Source of the DNA: Streptomyces catenulae
GTDB taxonomy: Bacteria; Actinomycetota; Actinomycetes; Streptomycetales; Streptomycetaceae
Assembly: GCF_000718015.1 (NCBI RefSeq)
Contig: NZ_JODY01000026.1
Span: 24,979-88,978, forward strand
Direction of reading: 5' to 3'
DNA: 64,000 bases
Shown here: piece after piece, positions 1 through 7,993 of the stretch
How positions within the stretch are numbered: the stretch's first letter is position 1
Layout of the letters: every line of letters begins with the position of its first letter
The notes under the pieces: model-generated
What the model was told of the DNA's origin: nothing
The model's input: only the letters and a program-made list of their open reading frames with translations
The model's database searches: none
Position numbers and translations under genes: made by a program

Positions 1-710
1 AGCAGCACGCCGCGGAATCCGGTGCAGTCGATGAAGAGGTCGCCGGTGAGGTCGCCGTGTTCGGTGGTGCGCACGCCGCTGATCCAGCCGCGGTCGTCGA
101 GATCGACGTGCTTGACGTCGTCGACGATGTGCCGCACACCGCGGTCGACGGAGTACTTCGTCAGGTACTTGGCGAGCAGCGCCGCCTCGAACTGGTAGGC
201 GTAGGGGAACTGCGTCTTCCCCTGGTGCTCGGACATGGTCAGACCCTGCATCTCGTCCGCGCCCTCGTCGAAGGGCTGGTCGATGAGGGAACCGTCGAGG
301 TGGCGGGGGCTGCGCCCGGCGTCGATGACCGACGCCATGACGAAGCAGTCCTTGTCGAACCGCTCGGTCGGCCGCTGCTTGAGCCACCACTCGGTGAGCG
401 GCACGCCGTTGACCGACCGCATCTGCTCGAAGGGGTGGTAGAAGTAGTGGCCCTTCTCGCGCCAGTTCTCGAACCGCACCGCGAGCTTGTACGTGGCGTT
501 GCACGCCGGCATCCAGTCCTTCTCCTTGAGTCCCAGGAACTCGAAGAAGTGCCGGATGTCGCTGAAGGTCGCCTCGCCGACGCCCACGGTGGAGATGTTG
601 CCGGACTCCACCAGCGTGACGTTGACGCGTTCACCGAATGCGGCTTTGAGGTACGAGGCGGTCATCCAGCCCGCCGTTCCACCGCCCACGATCACTACGT
701 TGTTGAGCAC
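1..710 (-). CDS. Flavin-dependent tryptophan halogenase, PyrH-like (C-terminal part outside window)
   Basis: FADH2-dependent halogenase that would chlorinate free tryptophan, probably at indole C5. The first 236 codons are present and the gene runs off the left edge. Read on the minus strand from GTG at 710, preceded by GGGAG 7 nt upstream. The protein opens with the FAD dinucleotide motif GGGTAGW (residues 9-15) and has a Lys at residue 75 in the context TYKLAVRFENW, the position of the catalytic lysine of tryptophan halogenases. The stretch DCTGFRG near the break also matches the family. From memory the sequence is closest to PyrH, a tryptophan 5-halogenase, but regiochemistry is inferred. 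The halogenase WxWxIP motif lies in the missing part. It is divergent from sbnB and fits the tryptophan-supply genes and the second NRPS module. Confidence 0.93.
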   Translation of the reverse strand, partial: MLNNVVIVGGGTAGWMTASYLKAAFGERVNVTLVESGNISTVGVGEATFSDIRHFFEFLGLKEKDWMPACNATYKLAVRFENWREKGHYFYHPFEQMRSVNGVPLTEWWLKQRPTERFDKDCFVMASVIDAGRSPRHLDGSLIDQPFDEGADEMQGLTMSEHQGKTQFPYAYQFEAALLAKYLTKYSVDRGVRHIVDDVKHVDLDDRGWISGVRTTEHGDLTGDLFIDCTGFRGVL

Positions 711-1027
711 CGAATTACTCCCGTCGGTAGCTGTCGGTAGCTTCTACGAGTTCCGGTCGGAAAAGGCCGGATCCCCCGTCGTCGTGAACGCCATCCGTTT
801 TTGTGCCCCTCGGGGTGGCGCCACCGATGAACGACTCTAGGAAGGCGGGAAAGAGCGGAACAGACCATTAAGCGTTGCATGAAAAACGCAGGCCCGATGA
901 GGTGCGATCCCATGTCAGCACCGTGTCAGCGCAAGGCGGAAACATTGCGGTGTGTGCCGGGCGTCGGTCGACAGGCGTTCCGCCCGGGGCGGCAACAGCC
1001 CCCCGTCTACTGCAAATGGAGTGGTGC
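711..1027. other. Divergent intergenic region, halogenase / sbnB
   Basis: This 317-bp stretch has no gene I can support. It contains a perfect 10-bp tandem duplication, GTCGGTAGCT at 723-732 and 733-742, just upstream of the halogenase ribosome binding site, and the SARP-type operator of sbnB at 914-945. An in-frame ATG at 875 would extend sbnB by 51 residues but lies upstream of the predicted promoter, so it is not used. Confidence 0.6.
914..945 (+). promoter_or_regulatory. SARP-type operator and -10 element of sbnBA
   Basis: Direct repeats TGTCAGC with GTCAG cores at 914-918 and 925-929 have a period of 11 bp. Ten nucleotides after the second core comes AAACAT (940-945), placed as a -10 hexamer (A in position 2, T in position 6). 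The repeat replaces a -35 box, as in known SARP promoters. The predicted transcript begins near 952 and gives a leader of about 75 nt before the sbnB ATG. Confidence 0.72.
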
Positions 1028-2089
1028 ATGAATCGGCAAGTCCATGTCCCGCCGTTCGCCGTGATCCCCGGCGTGCAGGTGGACCGCGTGCTGTCCGGGA
1101 ACGAGAAGGACACCGTCGACCTGGTGGAAGCGGCGTACCGGGTGCACGGTGACGGCGACACGGTGAATCCGCCGTCGTATTTCCTGCGCTTTCCCGACCG
1201 GCCCGCCTCGCGCATCATCGCCCTGCCCGCCTCGCTCGGCGGCGCCACCCGGGTCGACGGGCTGAAGTGGATATCCAGCTTTCCGGAGAATGTGCGCCGG
1301 GGGGTGCCCCGCGCCTCCGCGGTCCTGATCCTCAACGACCCGGAAACCGGCTACCCGTTCGCCTGTCTGGAGAGCTCCATCGTCAGCGCCGCGCGGACCG
1401 CCGCCTCCGCGGCGCTCGCCGCCGACCGGCTCTCCCGCGGGCGCGCCCGCCCGGCGCGGGTCGGCTTCATCGGCAGCGGGCTGATCGCCCGCCACATCCA
1501 CACCTATCTGGCCCGCACCGGCTGGGAGTTCGACGAGATCGGCGTCCACGATCTCTCCGCCGACCACGCGGCGGGCTTCCGCGGCTATCTGGAGTCCTCC
1601 GGCGTCGGCGGCCGGATCACCGTGCACAGCGGCGCCGAGCAGCTGATCCGCAGCTCGGACCTGGTGGTCTTCGCGACCGTCGCCGCCGCCCCGCACGTCG
1701 GCGATCCCTCGTGGTTCGCCCATAACCCGCTCGTCCTCAACGTCTCGCTGCGCGACCTCGCCCCCGAGGTGCTGCTCGCCTCGGCCAACTTCGTCGACGA
1801 CGTCGAGCACTGTCTGAAGGCCGACACCTCCCCGCACCTGACCGAACAGCTCACCGGCGGCCGGGACTTCCTCGACGGCACCCTGTACGACGTGCTGACC
1901 GGCCGGACCGAGGTCCCCGCCGACCGGCCGGTGGTCTTCTCGCCGTTCGGGCTCGGCGTCCTCGACCTCGCGGTGGGCAAGCGGGTCTACGACGCGGTGC
2001 GCGACGCCGGGGAACTCCGTACCGTCGACGGTTTCTTCCACGAGACCGACCGCTACGGCAGCGCCGGTGCGCCCGGCGACCGCAGCTGA
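1028..2089 (+). CDS. sbnB: SbnB-type N-(2-amino-2-carboxyethyl)-L-glutamate dehydrogenase
   Basis: Second step of L-2,3-diaminopropionate (Dap) formation: NAD-dependent oxidative cleavage of the conjugate of Dap and glutamate, releasing L-Dap and 2-oxoglutarate. The 353-residue protein is of the ornithine cyclodeaminase/mu-crystallin family, with a Rossmann nucleotide-binding motif GFIGSGLIA about residue 150. The ATG at 1028 is chosen because GGAGTGG lies just upstream and because the predicted promoter lies between it and an earlier in-frame ATG. It is followed after 5 nt by sbnA, the partner enzyme, as in staphyloferrin B and other Dap-containing natural product clusters. The family assignment is firm; use of Dap by the NRPS is inferred. 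Confidence 0.9.
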   Translation: MNRQVHVPPFAVIPGVQVDRVLSGNEKDTVDLVEAAYRVHGDGDTVNPPSYFLRFPDRPASRIIALPASLGGATRVDGLKWISSFPENVRRGVPRASAVLILNDPETGYPFACLESSIVSAARTAASAALAADRLSRGRARPARVGFIGSGLIARHIHTYLARTGWEFDEIGVHDLSADHAAGFRGYLESSGVGGRITVHSGAEQLIRSSDLVVFATVAAAPHVGDPSWFAHNPLVLNVSLRDLAPEVLLASANFVDDVEHCLKADTSPHLTEQLTGGRDFLDGTLYDVLTGRTEVPADRPVVFSPFGLGVLDLAVGKRVYDAVRDAGELRTVDGFFHETDRYGSAGAPGDRS

Positions 2090-2094
2090 GGCGG

Positions 2095-3081
2095 GTGGTC
2101 CTCGTGCCCGTGATCTCCGCGCCGGAGGACTTCCATGTGGACGATCTCTACGTGGACCTCCGGCCCGCCCTCGGCGCCTCGCTCTACCTCAAGTGCGAGG
2201 GGTTCAACTTCGCCGGGTCCATCAAGCTGAAAGCGGCCCGGGCGATGATCGCCGACGCCGAGGAGCGGGGCGCGCTCACCGCCGACTCGGTCATCGTCGA
2301 GTCCTCGTCGGGCAATCTCGGCGTCGCCCTGAGCATGATCGCGGCGGACAAGGGCTACCGCTTCCTGTGCGTGACGGACACCCGGTGCAACCTCACCACC
2401 CGGCGGCTGATGGAGGCGATGGGCGCCGAGGTGCACATCCTCACCGAACCGCACCCGGAGACGGGGTTCCTGGGCGCCCGGCTCGACCTCGTCCGGGAGC
2501 TGTGCGCCTCCGACAGCCGGTACCTCTGGCTCAACCAGCACGCCAACCCGTACAACTGGCTGGCCCACCACCGCACCACGGCACCGGCCATCGCCTCGCA
2601 CTTCCCCGATCTGGACGTGCTCTTCGTCGGCGCCGGGACGACCGGCACGCTGATGGGGTGCGCCCGGTACTTCAAGGAGTCCGGCCGCCCGGTGACGGTG
2701 GTGGCCGTCGACTCCGTCGGCTCCGTCACCTTCGGTGGCCCGCCCGGCCTGCGGATGATCCCGGGGCTCGGCGCCGGGGTGCGACCGCAGCTGCTCGACG
2801 AGGCGTACGTGGACGATGTGGTGCATGTGCCGGAGGTGGCGGCGATCCGGGTCGCGCACCGGCTGGCGGCGGCCGGATATCTCTTCGGCGGCTCGACCGG
2901 CACCGTCATCGCGGGCGCCCGCGGCTGGCTCGCCGAGCACCGCCCGGACGGCCGCGCCACCGCCGTGGCCATCGCCCCTGACCTGGGGGAGCGCTACCTC
3001 GACTCCGTCTACCAGACCAACTGGGTCAGCGACATCTACGGCGCCCACGCCCTGGACCGGGACGCGGTCCGGCCCCGTTGA
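2095..3081 (+). CDS. sbnA: SbnA-type N-(2-amino-2-carboxyethyl)-L-glutamate synthase
   Basis: PLP enzyme that joins O-phospho-L-serine and L-glutamate in the first step of Dap synthesis. It is a cysteine synthase-family protein of 328 residues, starting at GTG 2095, only 5 nt after sbnB. Visible motifs are the PLP lysine in NFAGSIKLK (around residue 45), the substrate loop SSSGNLG, and the PLP phosphate-binding loop GAGTTGTLMG. It ends before a strong hairpin at 3116-3148, so sbnBA forms a two-gene unit. A plain cysteine synthase is less likely because of the pairing with sbnB. Confidence 0.9.
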   Translation: MVLVPVISAPEDFHVDDLYVDLRPALGASLYLKCEGFNFAGSIKLKAARAMIADAEERGALTADSVIVESSSGNLGVALSMIAADKGYRFLCVTDTRCNLTTRRLMEAMGAEVHILTEPHPETGFLGARLDLVRELCASDSRYLWLNQHANPYNWLAHHRTTAPAIASHFPDLDVLFVGAGTTGTLMGCARYFKESGRPVTVVAVDSVGSVTFGGPPGLRMIPGLGAGVRPQLLDEAYVDDVVHVPEVAAIRVAHRLAAAGYLFGGSTGTVIAGARGWLAEHRPDGRATAVAIAPDLGERYLDSVYQTNWVSDIYGAHALDRDAVRPR

Positions 3082-3115
3082 GCGGCGCCGCCGCCGACCC
3101 GCGCCACCGCGCCGT

Positions 3116-3148
3116 ACGGCTCCCGTCCCCTCGGGCGACGGGAGCCGT
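3116..3148 (+). terminator. Rho-independent terminator after sbnA
   Basis: Perfect 12-bp stem (3116-3127 with 3137-3148), 9-nt loop, followed by TTCG. It lies 34 nt after the sbnA stop. Confidence 0.75.
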
Positions 3149-3234
3149 TTCGTCGTGTCCGGGGCCGGTCGGGCCGGGGCGCGACCGGTTGCGGAGGGGG
3201 TGTCCCCCGTTTTCGGCGCGTCACCGACTTACGG

Positions 3235-3264
3235 TTGACGGCCTTCACCTCCACCTGTCATCTT
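3235..3264 (+). promoter_or_regulatory. Putative vegetative promoter of the MMPL transporter gene
   Basis: TTGACG at 3235-3240 and CATCTT at 3259-3264, with an 18-bp spacer. The -35 is good and the -10 is weak. No GTCAG direct repeat is present, so this gene is not an obvious SARP target. Confidence 0.4.
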
Positions 3265-3309
3265 GAACTTACATGCGGCGGTCAGAGCCGACCCTGAAGG
3301 AGCGGAACA

Positions 3310-5541
3310 GTGAAGAAGCAGCCGATCACCGTGCGGGTGGCGAGCTGGAGCGCCTTACATCCGGGGCGGGCGATCGCCACCTGGTTCGCGTTCGTTGCCC
3401 TCTGCCTCGTCATCGGAATCGTGTCCGGCACCCACAACGCGGTCGCCAAGGACTACCGGATCGGGGAGTCGGGGCGGGCCGAGGCCATCGCCACCGACGC
3501 GGGTCTGGAGCGCAAGCCGACCGAGCAGATCATGTTCAGCGCCCGGACCGGCGCGTTCGACGAGGCGCAGGCGCGGAAGGCGGCCGGGGATCTCGGCACC
3601 CGCATGCAGGCGCTGCCCGAGGTCCTCGACGTCAAGAAGCCGGTGCTGTCGGAGAACGGCCGGATGCTGATGCTCGAAGTGACGATGAAGGGCGTCAAGC
3701 GCGAGGCACTCCAGCACGTCGACCCGCTCCAGGAGCAGACGGCGGCGGTGCAGAAGGGCCACCCCGACCTCGTCGTACAGGAGACCGGCGACGCCTCCGT
3801 CAGCAAGGGCCTCAACAAGCAGCGCGGCGACGACCTCGCGAAGACCGAGATGATCACCTTCCCGGTCACCCTGGTGACGCTGCTGATCGTCTTCGGTTCG
3901 CTGGTGATGGTCGGCGTCCCGCTGCTGCTGGCGCTCTCCTCCATCGCCGCCTCGGTCGGCCTGTCGATGGTCGTCTCGCACCTGGTGCCGGACGCCGGGG
4001 TCGGCATGAACGTCATCCTGCTGATCGGCATGGCCGTCGGCGTCGACTACACGCTCTTCTACCTCAAGCGCGAACGCGAGGAACGGTCCAAGGCGGCGGG
4101 CTCGCTCAGCCCCGAGGCGCTGGTGGGGATCGCCGCGTCGACCGCCGGACGGGCGATCGTCGTCTCCGGCCTGGCGGTGATCATCTCCAGTGCCACGCTC
4201 TTCCTCGCCACCGACATCATCTTCTCCTCGCTGGCCACCGCGACCATCCTCGTCGTCTTCGTCGCCATGGTCAGCTCGGTGACGGTGCTGCCCGGTCTGC
4301 TGGTCGCGATCGGCCGCCGCACCTCCCGCCGCGCCGCCCACCGCGCCGCGAACGGCAAGCGGACCCGCGCGGACCGGCCGGAGCGCACCGGCCGGATGTT
4401 CACCGCGCTGCTCAGCCCGGCACGTAAGCACCCGCTGGCCACCCTCGTCGTGTCCGCCCTGGTCATGCTGGGTCTGGCGGCGCCCGCCCTCGGGATGCAG
4501 CTGCGCGTCCTCAACAAGGACACCCACTCCCGGGCGATCCCCGAGATGCGCACCTACGACCGGCTCAACGACGCCTTCCCGGACCGCCGCGCCGAGCACT
4601 GGGTCGTCGTCCGCGCCGGTGCCGACCAGCGGACCGAGGTCCGCGCCGCGCTGACGGACCTCGCGCACCGCGCCGAGCGCGACCCGATGTTCTCCGACCA
4701 CCCGCCGAAGGTGGAGACGTCGGACGACGGGCGCGTCAGCCTGATGACCCTGGCCGTCCCGCACCGCCTCAGCTCACCCGAGGCGACGGGCTCCCTGGAC
4801 CATCTGCGCAAGGACTACCTCCCGGCCACGCTCGGCAAGGTCAAGGGCGCCGAGTACGGCGTCGACGGACCGGTCGCGGTCGACGTCGACTATCTGATCC
4901 ACCAGAACGACAAGCTGCCGATCGTCGTCGGGTTCCTGCTGCTGCTGACGTTCATCATGACCACGCTGGTCTTCGGCTCGGCGGTCATCGGACTGGTGGG
5001 CGTGGTGCTCAACCTGCTCTCCGTCGGCGCCGCGTTCGGCCTGGTCGTCGTCTTCTTCCAGTGGGGTCTGGCCTCGACGCTCTTCGGCTTCGACCCGAGC
5101 GCCACCAGCGCCATCGGCTCCCGGGTGCCGCTGTTCCTCTTCGTGATCCTCTTCGGACTGTCGATGGACTACCAGGTCTTCGTCGTCAGCCGGATCAAGG
5201 AGGCGGCGATGAACGGGGTGCCCACCCGGCAGGCGGTCCTCGAAGGCATCGAGAAGTCGGCGAAGGTGGTCACCAGCGCCGCGGTCGTCATGGTCACGGT
5301 GTTCGCCAGCTTCATGTTCCTGCACCTGGCGGAGATGAAGCAGATCGGCTTCAGCCTCGCGGTCGCCGTCCTGCTCGACGCCTTCATCATCCGGATCATG
5401 ATCCTCCCGGCGGCACTGACCCTGCTGGGCGAGGCCACCTGGTGGCCGTCGAAGAAGATCCGGCGGGCGCGGAGCGAGATGGCCGAGAACGGCGGTGGCC
5501 GATCGGCCACCCCCTTGACCCCGGCGGCACCGTTCCACTAG
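3310..5541 (+). CDS. MMPL-family (RND superfamily) exporter
   Basis: Membrane transporter of 743 residues, probably exporting the cluster product or a lipid-like intermediate with the proton gradient. It shows two homologous halves, each with an N-terminal helix, an external loop and about five further helices. The family Asp-Tyr signatures GVDYTLFYLKR and SMDYQVFVVSR occur in the two membrane blocks. Start is GTG at 3310, preceded by AAGGAG. Codon 16 is TTA (3355-3357), rare in Streptomyces, so translation may depend on the bldA tRNA. The C-terminal tail is short and cytoplasmic. A hairpin follows at 5559-5591. The substrate cannot be told from sequence. Confidence 0.9.
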   Translation: MKKQPITVRVASWSALHPGRAIATWFAFVALCLVIGIVSGTHNAVAKDYRIGESGRAEAIATDAGLERKPTEQIMFSARTGAFDEAQARKAAGDLGTRMQALPEVLDVKKPVLSENGRMLMLEVTMKGVKREALQHVDPLQEQTAAVQKGHPDLVVQETGDASVSKGLNKQRGDDLAKTEMITFPVTLVTLLIVFGSLVMVGVPLLLALSSIAASVGLSMVVSHLVPDAGVGMNVILLIGMAVGVDYTLFYLKREREERSKAAGSLSPEALVGIAASTAGRAIVVSGLAVIISSATLFLATDIIFSSLATATILVVFVAMVSSVTVLPGLLVAIGRRTSRRAAHRAANGKRTRADRPERTGRMFTALLSPARKHPLATLVVSALVMLGLAAPALGMQLRVLNKDTHSRAIPEMRTYDRLNDAFPDRRAEHWVVVRAGADQRTEVRAALTDLAHRAERDPMFSDHPPKVETSDDGRVSLMTLAVPHRLSSPEATGSLDHLRKDYLPATLGKVKGAEYGVDGPVAVDVDYLIHQNDKLPIVVGFLLLLTFIMTTLVFGSAVIGLVGVVLNLLSVGAAFGLVVVFFQWGLASTLFGFDPSATSAIGSRVPLFLFVILFGLSMDYQVFVVSRIKEAAMNGVPTRQAVLEGIEKSAKVVTSAAVVMVTVFASFMFLHLAEMKQIGFSLAVAVLLDAFIIRIMILPAALTLLGEATWWPSKKIRRARSEMAENGGGRSATPLTPAAPFH

Positions 5542-5558
5542 CCGTCGGCCCACGGACG

Positions 5559-5591
5559 GGCGCCGGACCGGACCCCCGCCGGTTCGGCGCC
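5559..5591 (+). terminator. Hairpin terminator after MMPL gene
   Basis: 13-bp stem with one G-U pair (5559-5571 with 5579-5591), 7-nt loop, no U-tract. Confidence 0.55.
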
Positions 5592-5708
5592 TGTTCCCGT
5601 GAGGACATACCAAACCGCCGGAGTTGCCCGTCCCAGATGGTATTTCCCCCGAACGAGTGGCTCCGGGCAGACTTTGCCGTGGTTTGCCGATAGCTACGGG
5701 GGTCAGCT

Positions 5709-6503
5709 GTGGAGATCAACCTTCTGGGACCGCTCTATCTCGCGCAGGGGCGGGAGCACCACACGATGGCATCGAAGCGAGCCGGCGTCGTGCTGACGCT
5801 GCTGGCGCTCTCGCCTGGCACACCGGTCGTCTTCGACCAGATCGTCGACGAACTGTGGGCGGGCCGCTCGATGGCCAATGCGCGTAACGCACTTCAGGCC
5901 AATGTCGGACGGCTCCGCAAATTCCTCAAGGCGGTCACCGGTCTGGACGGCGACCGCCTCATCCGCACCGTCGGCAGCGGCTACGTCCTCGACGTCCCGC
6001 ACGACGTGGTCGACGCCCACCGGTTCGCCGCACTCGCCGACACCGGCGCCGCGCTCGTCGACCGGGACCCGGTCGAGGCGGTCGTCACCCTCGAATCGGC
6101 GCTCTCCCTCTGGCGCGGTCCGGCCCTCCTCGACACCTGCGACGGGCTCCGCTGCCGGGTCCACGCGACTCATCTGGAGGAGCGGCGGATCACCGCCTAC
6201 GAGGATCTGACGGCGGCGAAGCTCCGCGTCCCCGGCGAGCGCGTCTCACTCACCGAGATCCGCCAACTCGCCGCCGAGCACCCCGGGCGGGAGCGGCTGA
6301 GCGAACTGCTGATGTTCGCGCTCTACCGCGACGGACGGCAGGCGGAGGCGCTGGAGATCTTCCACGGCGCCCGCAGAAGACTCGCGGACGACCTCGGACT
6401 GGAGCCCGGACGCGGTCTGCACCGCGCCTACCAGGCGATTCTCATGCAGGACGATGAGCTGGGGGAGCCGCGGCGGGTTCTGCTGCACGCGGGCCGGAGC
6501 TGA
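5709..6503 (+). CDS. SARP-family cluster-situated activator
   Basis: Streptomyces antibiotic regulatory protein of 264 residues. It has an N-terminal OmpR-type winged helix DNA-binding domain (residues 2-97, with conserved elWagr and naLqanvgrLRk elements and GSGYVLDV) followed by a bacterial transcriptional activation domain (about 100-250). No ATPase domain, so it is a small SARP. Start GTG 5709, with GGGGG 6 nt upstream. The region before it holds TTTGCCG repeats at 5673-5679 and 5683-5689 and an inverted repeat ATACCA/TGGTAT (5607-5643), possible control sites. It is the best candidate to bind the GTCAG direct repeats found at five cluster promoters; that link is inference. No TTA codon was seen. 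Confidence 0.92.
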   Translation: MEINLLGPLYLAQGREHHTMASKRAGVVLTLLALSPGTPVVFDQIVDELWAGRSMANARNALQANVGRLRKFLKAVTGLDGDRLIRTVGSGYVLDVPHDVVDAHRFAALADTGAALVDRDPVEAVVTLESALSLWRGPALLDTCDGLRCRVHATHLEERRITAYEDLTAAKLRVPGERVSLTEIRQLAAEHPGRERLSELLMFALYRDGRQAEALEIFHGARRRLADDLGLEPGRGLHRAYQAILMQDDELGEPRRVLLHAGRS

Positions 6504-6558
6504 CACCACCCGCGGCGCGGCGTCCCACCGGAGGGCGGTGGCGCCGCGCCGGGTGGTG
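6504..6558 (+). terminator. Hairpin terminator after SARP gene
   Basis: Starts directly after the SARP stop codon. Arms CACCACCCGCGGCGCGGCG and its near complement at 6541-6558 pair with one bulge. Confidence 0.6.
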
Positions 6559-6613
6559 CCCTCCTGCCGAAAAGACGTCCGGTGTGCTGCGTGTCACCCT
6601 GTTAGCGTGATGA

Positions 6614-6643
6614 ATCACCTCGAGACTTCTGTGCCGAGGTGAT
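6614..6643. promoter_or_regulatory. Inverted repeat upstream of the LysR gene
   Basis: Perfect 9-bp arms ATCACCTCG (6614-6622) and CGAGGTGAT (6635-6643) with a 12-bp spacer, 33 bp before the GTG start. The TAGCGT at 6603-6608 fits a -10 element next to it. The size suits a LysR-type autoregulatory site. As RNA it could also fold into a leader hairpin. Confidence 0.5.
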
Positions 6644-6676
6644 CAGTGCTGGGCTGTTCGGTGCCACGGGGGTAGC

Positions 6677-7639
6677 GTGAACATAGAGTTACGGCATGCG
6701 CGCATAGTGTCCGTCATCTGCCGTTCCGGAAGCATTTCCAAGGCCGCCGCGGACCTGGGTGTGCCGCAATCGAGCCTCACCGCACAACTGCGCCGCATCG
6801 AGAAGGCCGTGGGCGGACCGCTCTTCGTCCGCTCGGCCAGCGGCGTCGTCCCTACCGTTCTCGGCGAGCGGCTGCTCCCCATGCTCACCGAACTCGTCCA
6901 CCGCGCCGACATGGTGATCGTCGAGGCGGCGGCGCACGCCTCCTCGTCGATGTTCCGGTTCGGGAACGCCGACTGGACGCCGCCGTCGCTGCTCAGCGCG
7001 TTGCAGGACTCGCTGCCCGGCACCGAGGTGCGCACCGAGACGCTCCGGCCCGACGCCGCCGTGGACGCGGTGCGCCGCGGCTGGCTCAACGCGGCGATGG
7101 TGCCGTGCAGTTCCTTCGTCGAGCCGGACGACCACGTCGAGATCGACACCGCCGTCATCGTGCGCGAACCCGTCTGGCTCGCCCTGACGCCGGGCCATCC
7201 GCTCTGCGCCGAATTCTCCGTCGACGCCTGCCACCTCGCCTCCCTCAAGTGGGTCCGCTACGCCCGCGACCACTGGTTCCACCCGATGGAGAAAGACCTG
7301 TTCGCCCGGCTCCCGGTGGCCGAGCCCGAGGTGCTGCACTACGTCCACGGCCACCACGAGGCGATGAGCTGGGTGCGCGACGCCGGTGCCGCCGCGCTGA
7401 CCACCCCGACCGGCGCCACCAAGGACGTCGCCCTGGTGCCGCTCGCGGAGACGGAGTCCACCGAGATGGTGCTGATCTGGCGCAGCGGCTCCGTCGACCG
7501 CGCCACCTTGGCGCAGCTGGTGGAGACCGTCCGCGGCTACTACTGCGCCTATGCGCGGACCATCCCCCGCTACTGGTCCTGGATGGCCGAACACCCCGCG
7601 AAATTCCCGCAGTTGCTGCGGTATCTCCAGATGGCCTGA
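6677..7639 (+). CDS. LysR-family transcriptional regulator, cluster-situated, TTA-containing
   Basis: 320-residue regulator with an N-terminal LysR-type helix-turn-helix (residues 3-62: SISKAAADLGVPQSSLTAQL then LFVRSASGVVPT). The C-terminal effector-binding domain is divergent. The start is GTG 6677, close to a weak GGGGG. Codon 5 is TTA (6689-6691), placing a bldA-dependent codon at the very beginning. The gene lies between the SARP gene and the PKS operon and reads in the same direction. It may add a second layer of control over the cluster. Its ligand is unknown. Confidence 0.88.
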   Translation: MNIELRHARIVSVICRSGSISKAAADLGVPQSSLTAQLRRIEKAVGGPLFVRSASGVVPTVLGERLLPMLTELVHRADMVIVEAAAHASSSMFRFGNADWTPPSLLSALQDSLPGTEVRTETLRPDAAVDAVRRGWLNAAMVPCSSFVEPDDHVEIDTAVIVREPVWLALTPGHPLCAEFSVDACHLASLKWVRYARDHWFHPMEKDLFARLPVAEPEVLHYVHGHHEAMSWVRDAGAAALTTPTGATKDVALVPLAETESTEMVLIWRSGSVDRATLAQLVETVRGYYCAYARTIPRYWSWMAEHPAKFPQLLRYLQMA

Positions 7640-7654
7640 GCGTCGGTCCGGGGC

Positions 7655-7697
7655 GTCAGTCCGGTATCAGCCCGCTGTCAGGGCTCTTCGTCAGCAT
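7655..7697 (+). promoter_or_regulatory. SARP-type operator and -10 element of the type II PKS operon
   Basis: Three direct repeats, GTCAG 7655-7659, ATCAG 7666-7670 and GTCAG 7677-7681, each 11 bp apart, followed after 10 nt by CAGCAT (7692-7697) as the -10. The expected start of transcription (7704-7705) coincides with the ACP ATG, so the message may be leaderless. Confidence 0.78.
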
Positions 7698-7704
7698 CGA
7701 CCGC

Positions 7705-7974
7705 ATGACGACAACGAACCGTGTGGACGCCGAAGGCCGGGCCACGATCAAGGGCATCATCTGCGACATCCTGGAGATCGACGCGGAGGACATGACCGAC
7801 ACCAGCCGCTTCAAGGAGGACCACGAGGCGGACTCGATGGGCGCCATCGAAATCCTCTCCCAGCTGGAGCGCGCCTTCGGGGTCGACATCGACCAGGCCG
7901 AACTGGCCCGGATGGTCAACCTCGAAGGCGTCGTCACCGTCATCGACGAGGCGCTCCTGGCCAAGGCCGCATAG
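7705..7974 (+). CDS. Acyl carrier protein of a type II PKS
   Basis: 89-residue carrier protein that holds the growing polyketide chain on a phosphopantetheine arm. The attachment serine is in EADSMGAIE (about residue 48), a typical DSM/L motif. It is the first gene of the PKS operon (ACP, KS, KS-beta, KR, isomerase). ATG at 7705 is used; no ribosome binding site is seen before it, which agrees with the leaderless message predicted from the operator spacing. Fatty-acid synthase ACP is unlikely given the neighbours. Confidence 0.9.
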   Translation: MTTTNRVDAEGRATIKGIICDILEIDAEDMTDTSRFKEDHEADSMGAIEILSQLERAFGVDIDQAELARMVNLEGVVTVIDEALLAKAA

Positions 7975-7993
7975 GCGGGGACGGGAGCGCACC

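Noticed and set aside
875..1027. N-terminal extension of sbnB from ATG 875
   Set aside because: It lies upstream of the predicted promoter, lacks a ribosome site, and its sequence does not look like the family. ATG 1028 has a good site.
5702..5706. GTCAG at the SARP gene start as self-regulation
   Set aside because: Only one copy is present, directly at the start codon, with no partner 11 bp away.
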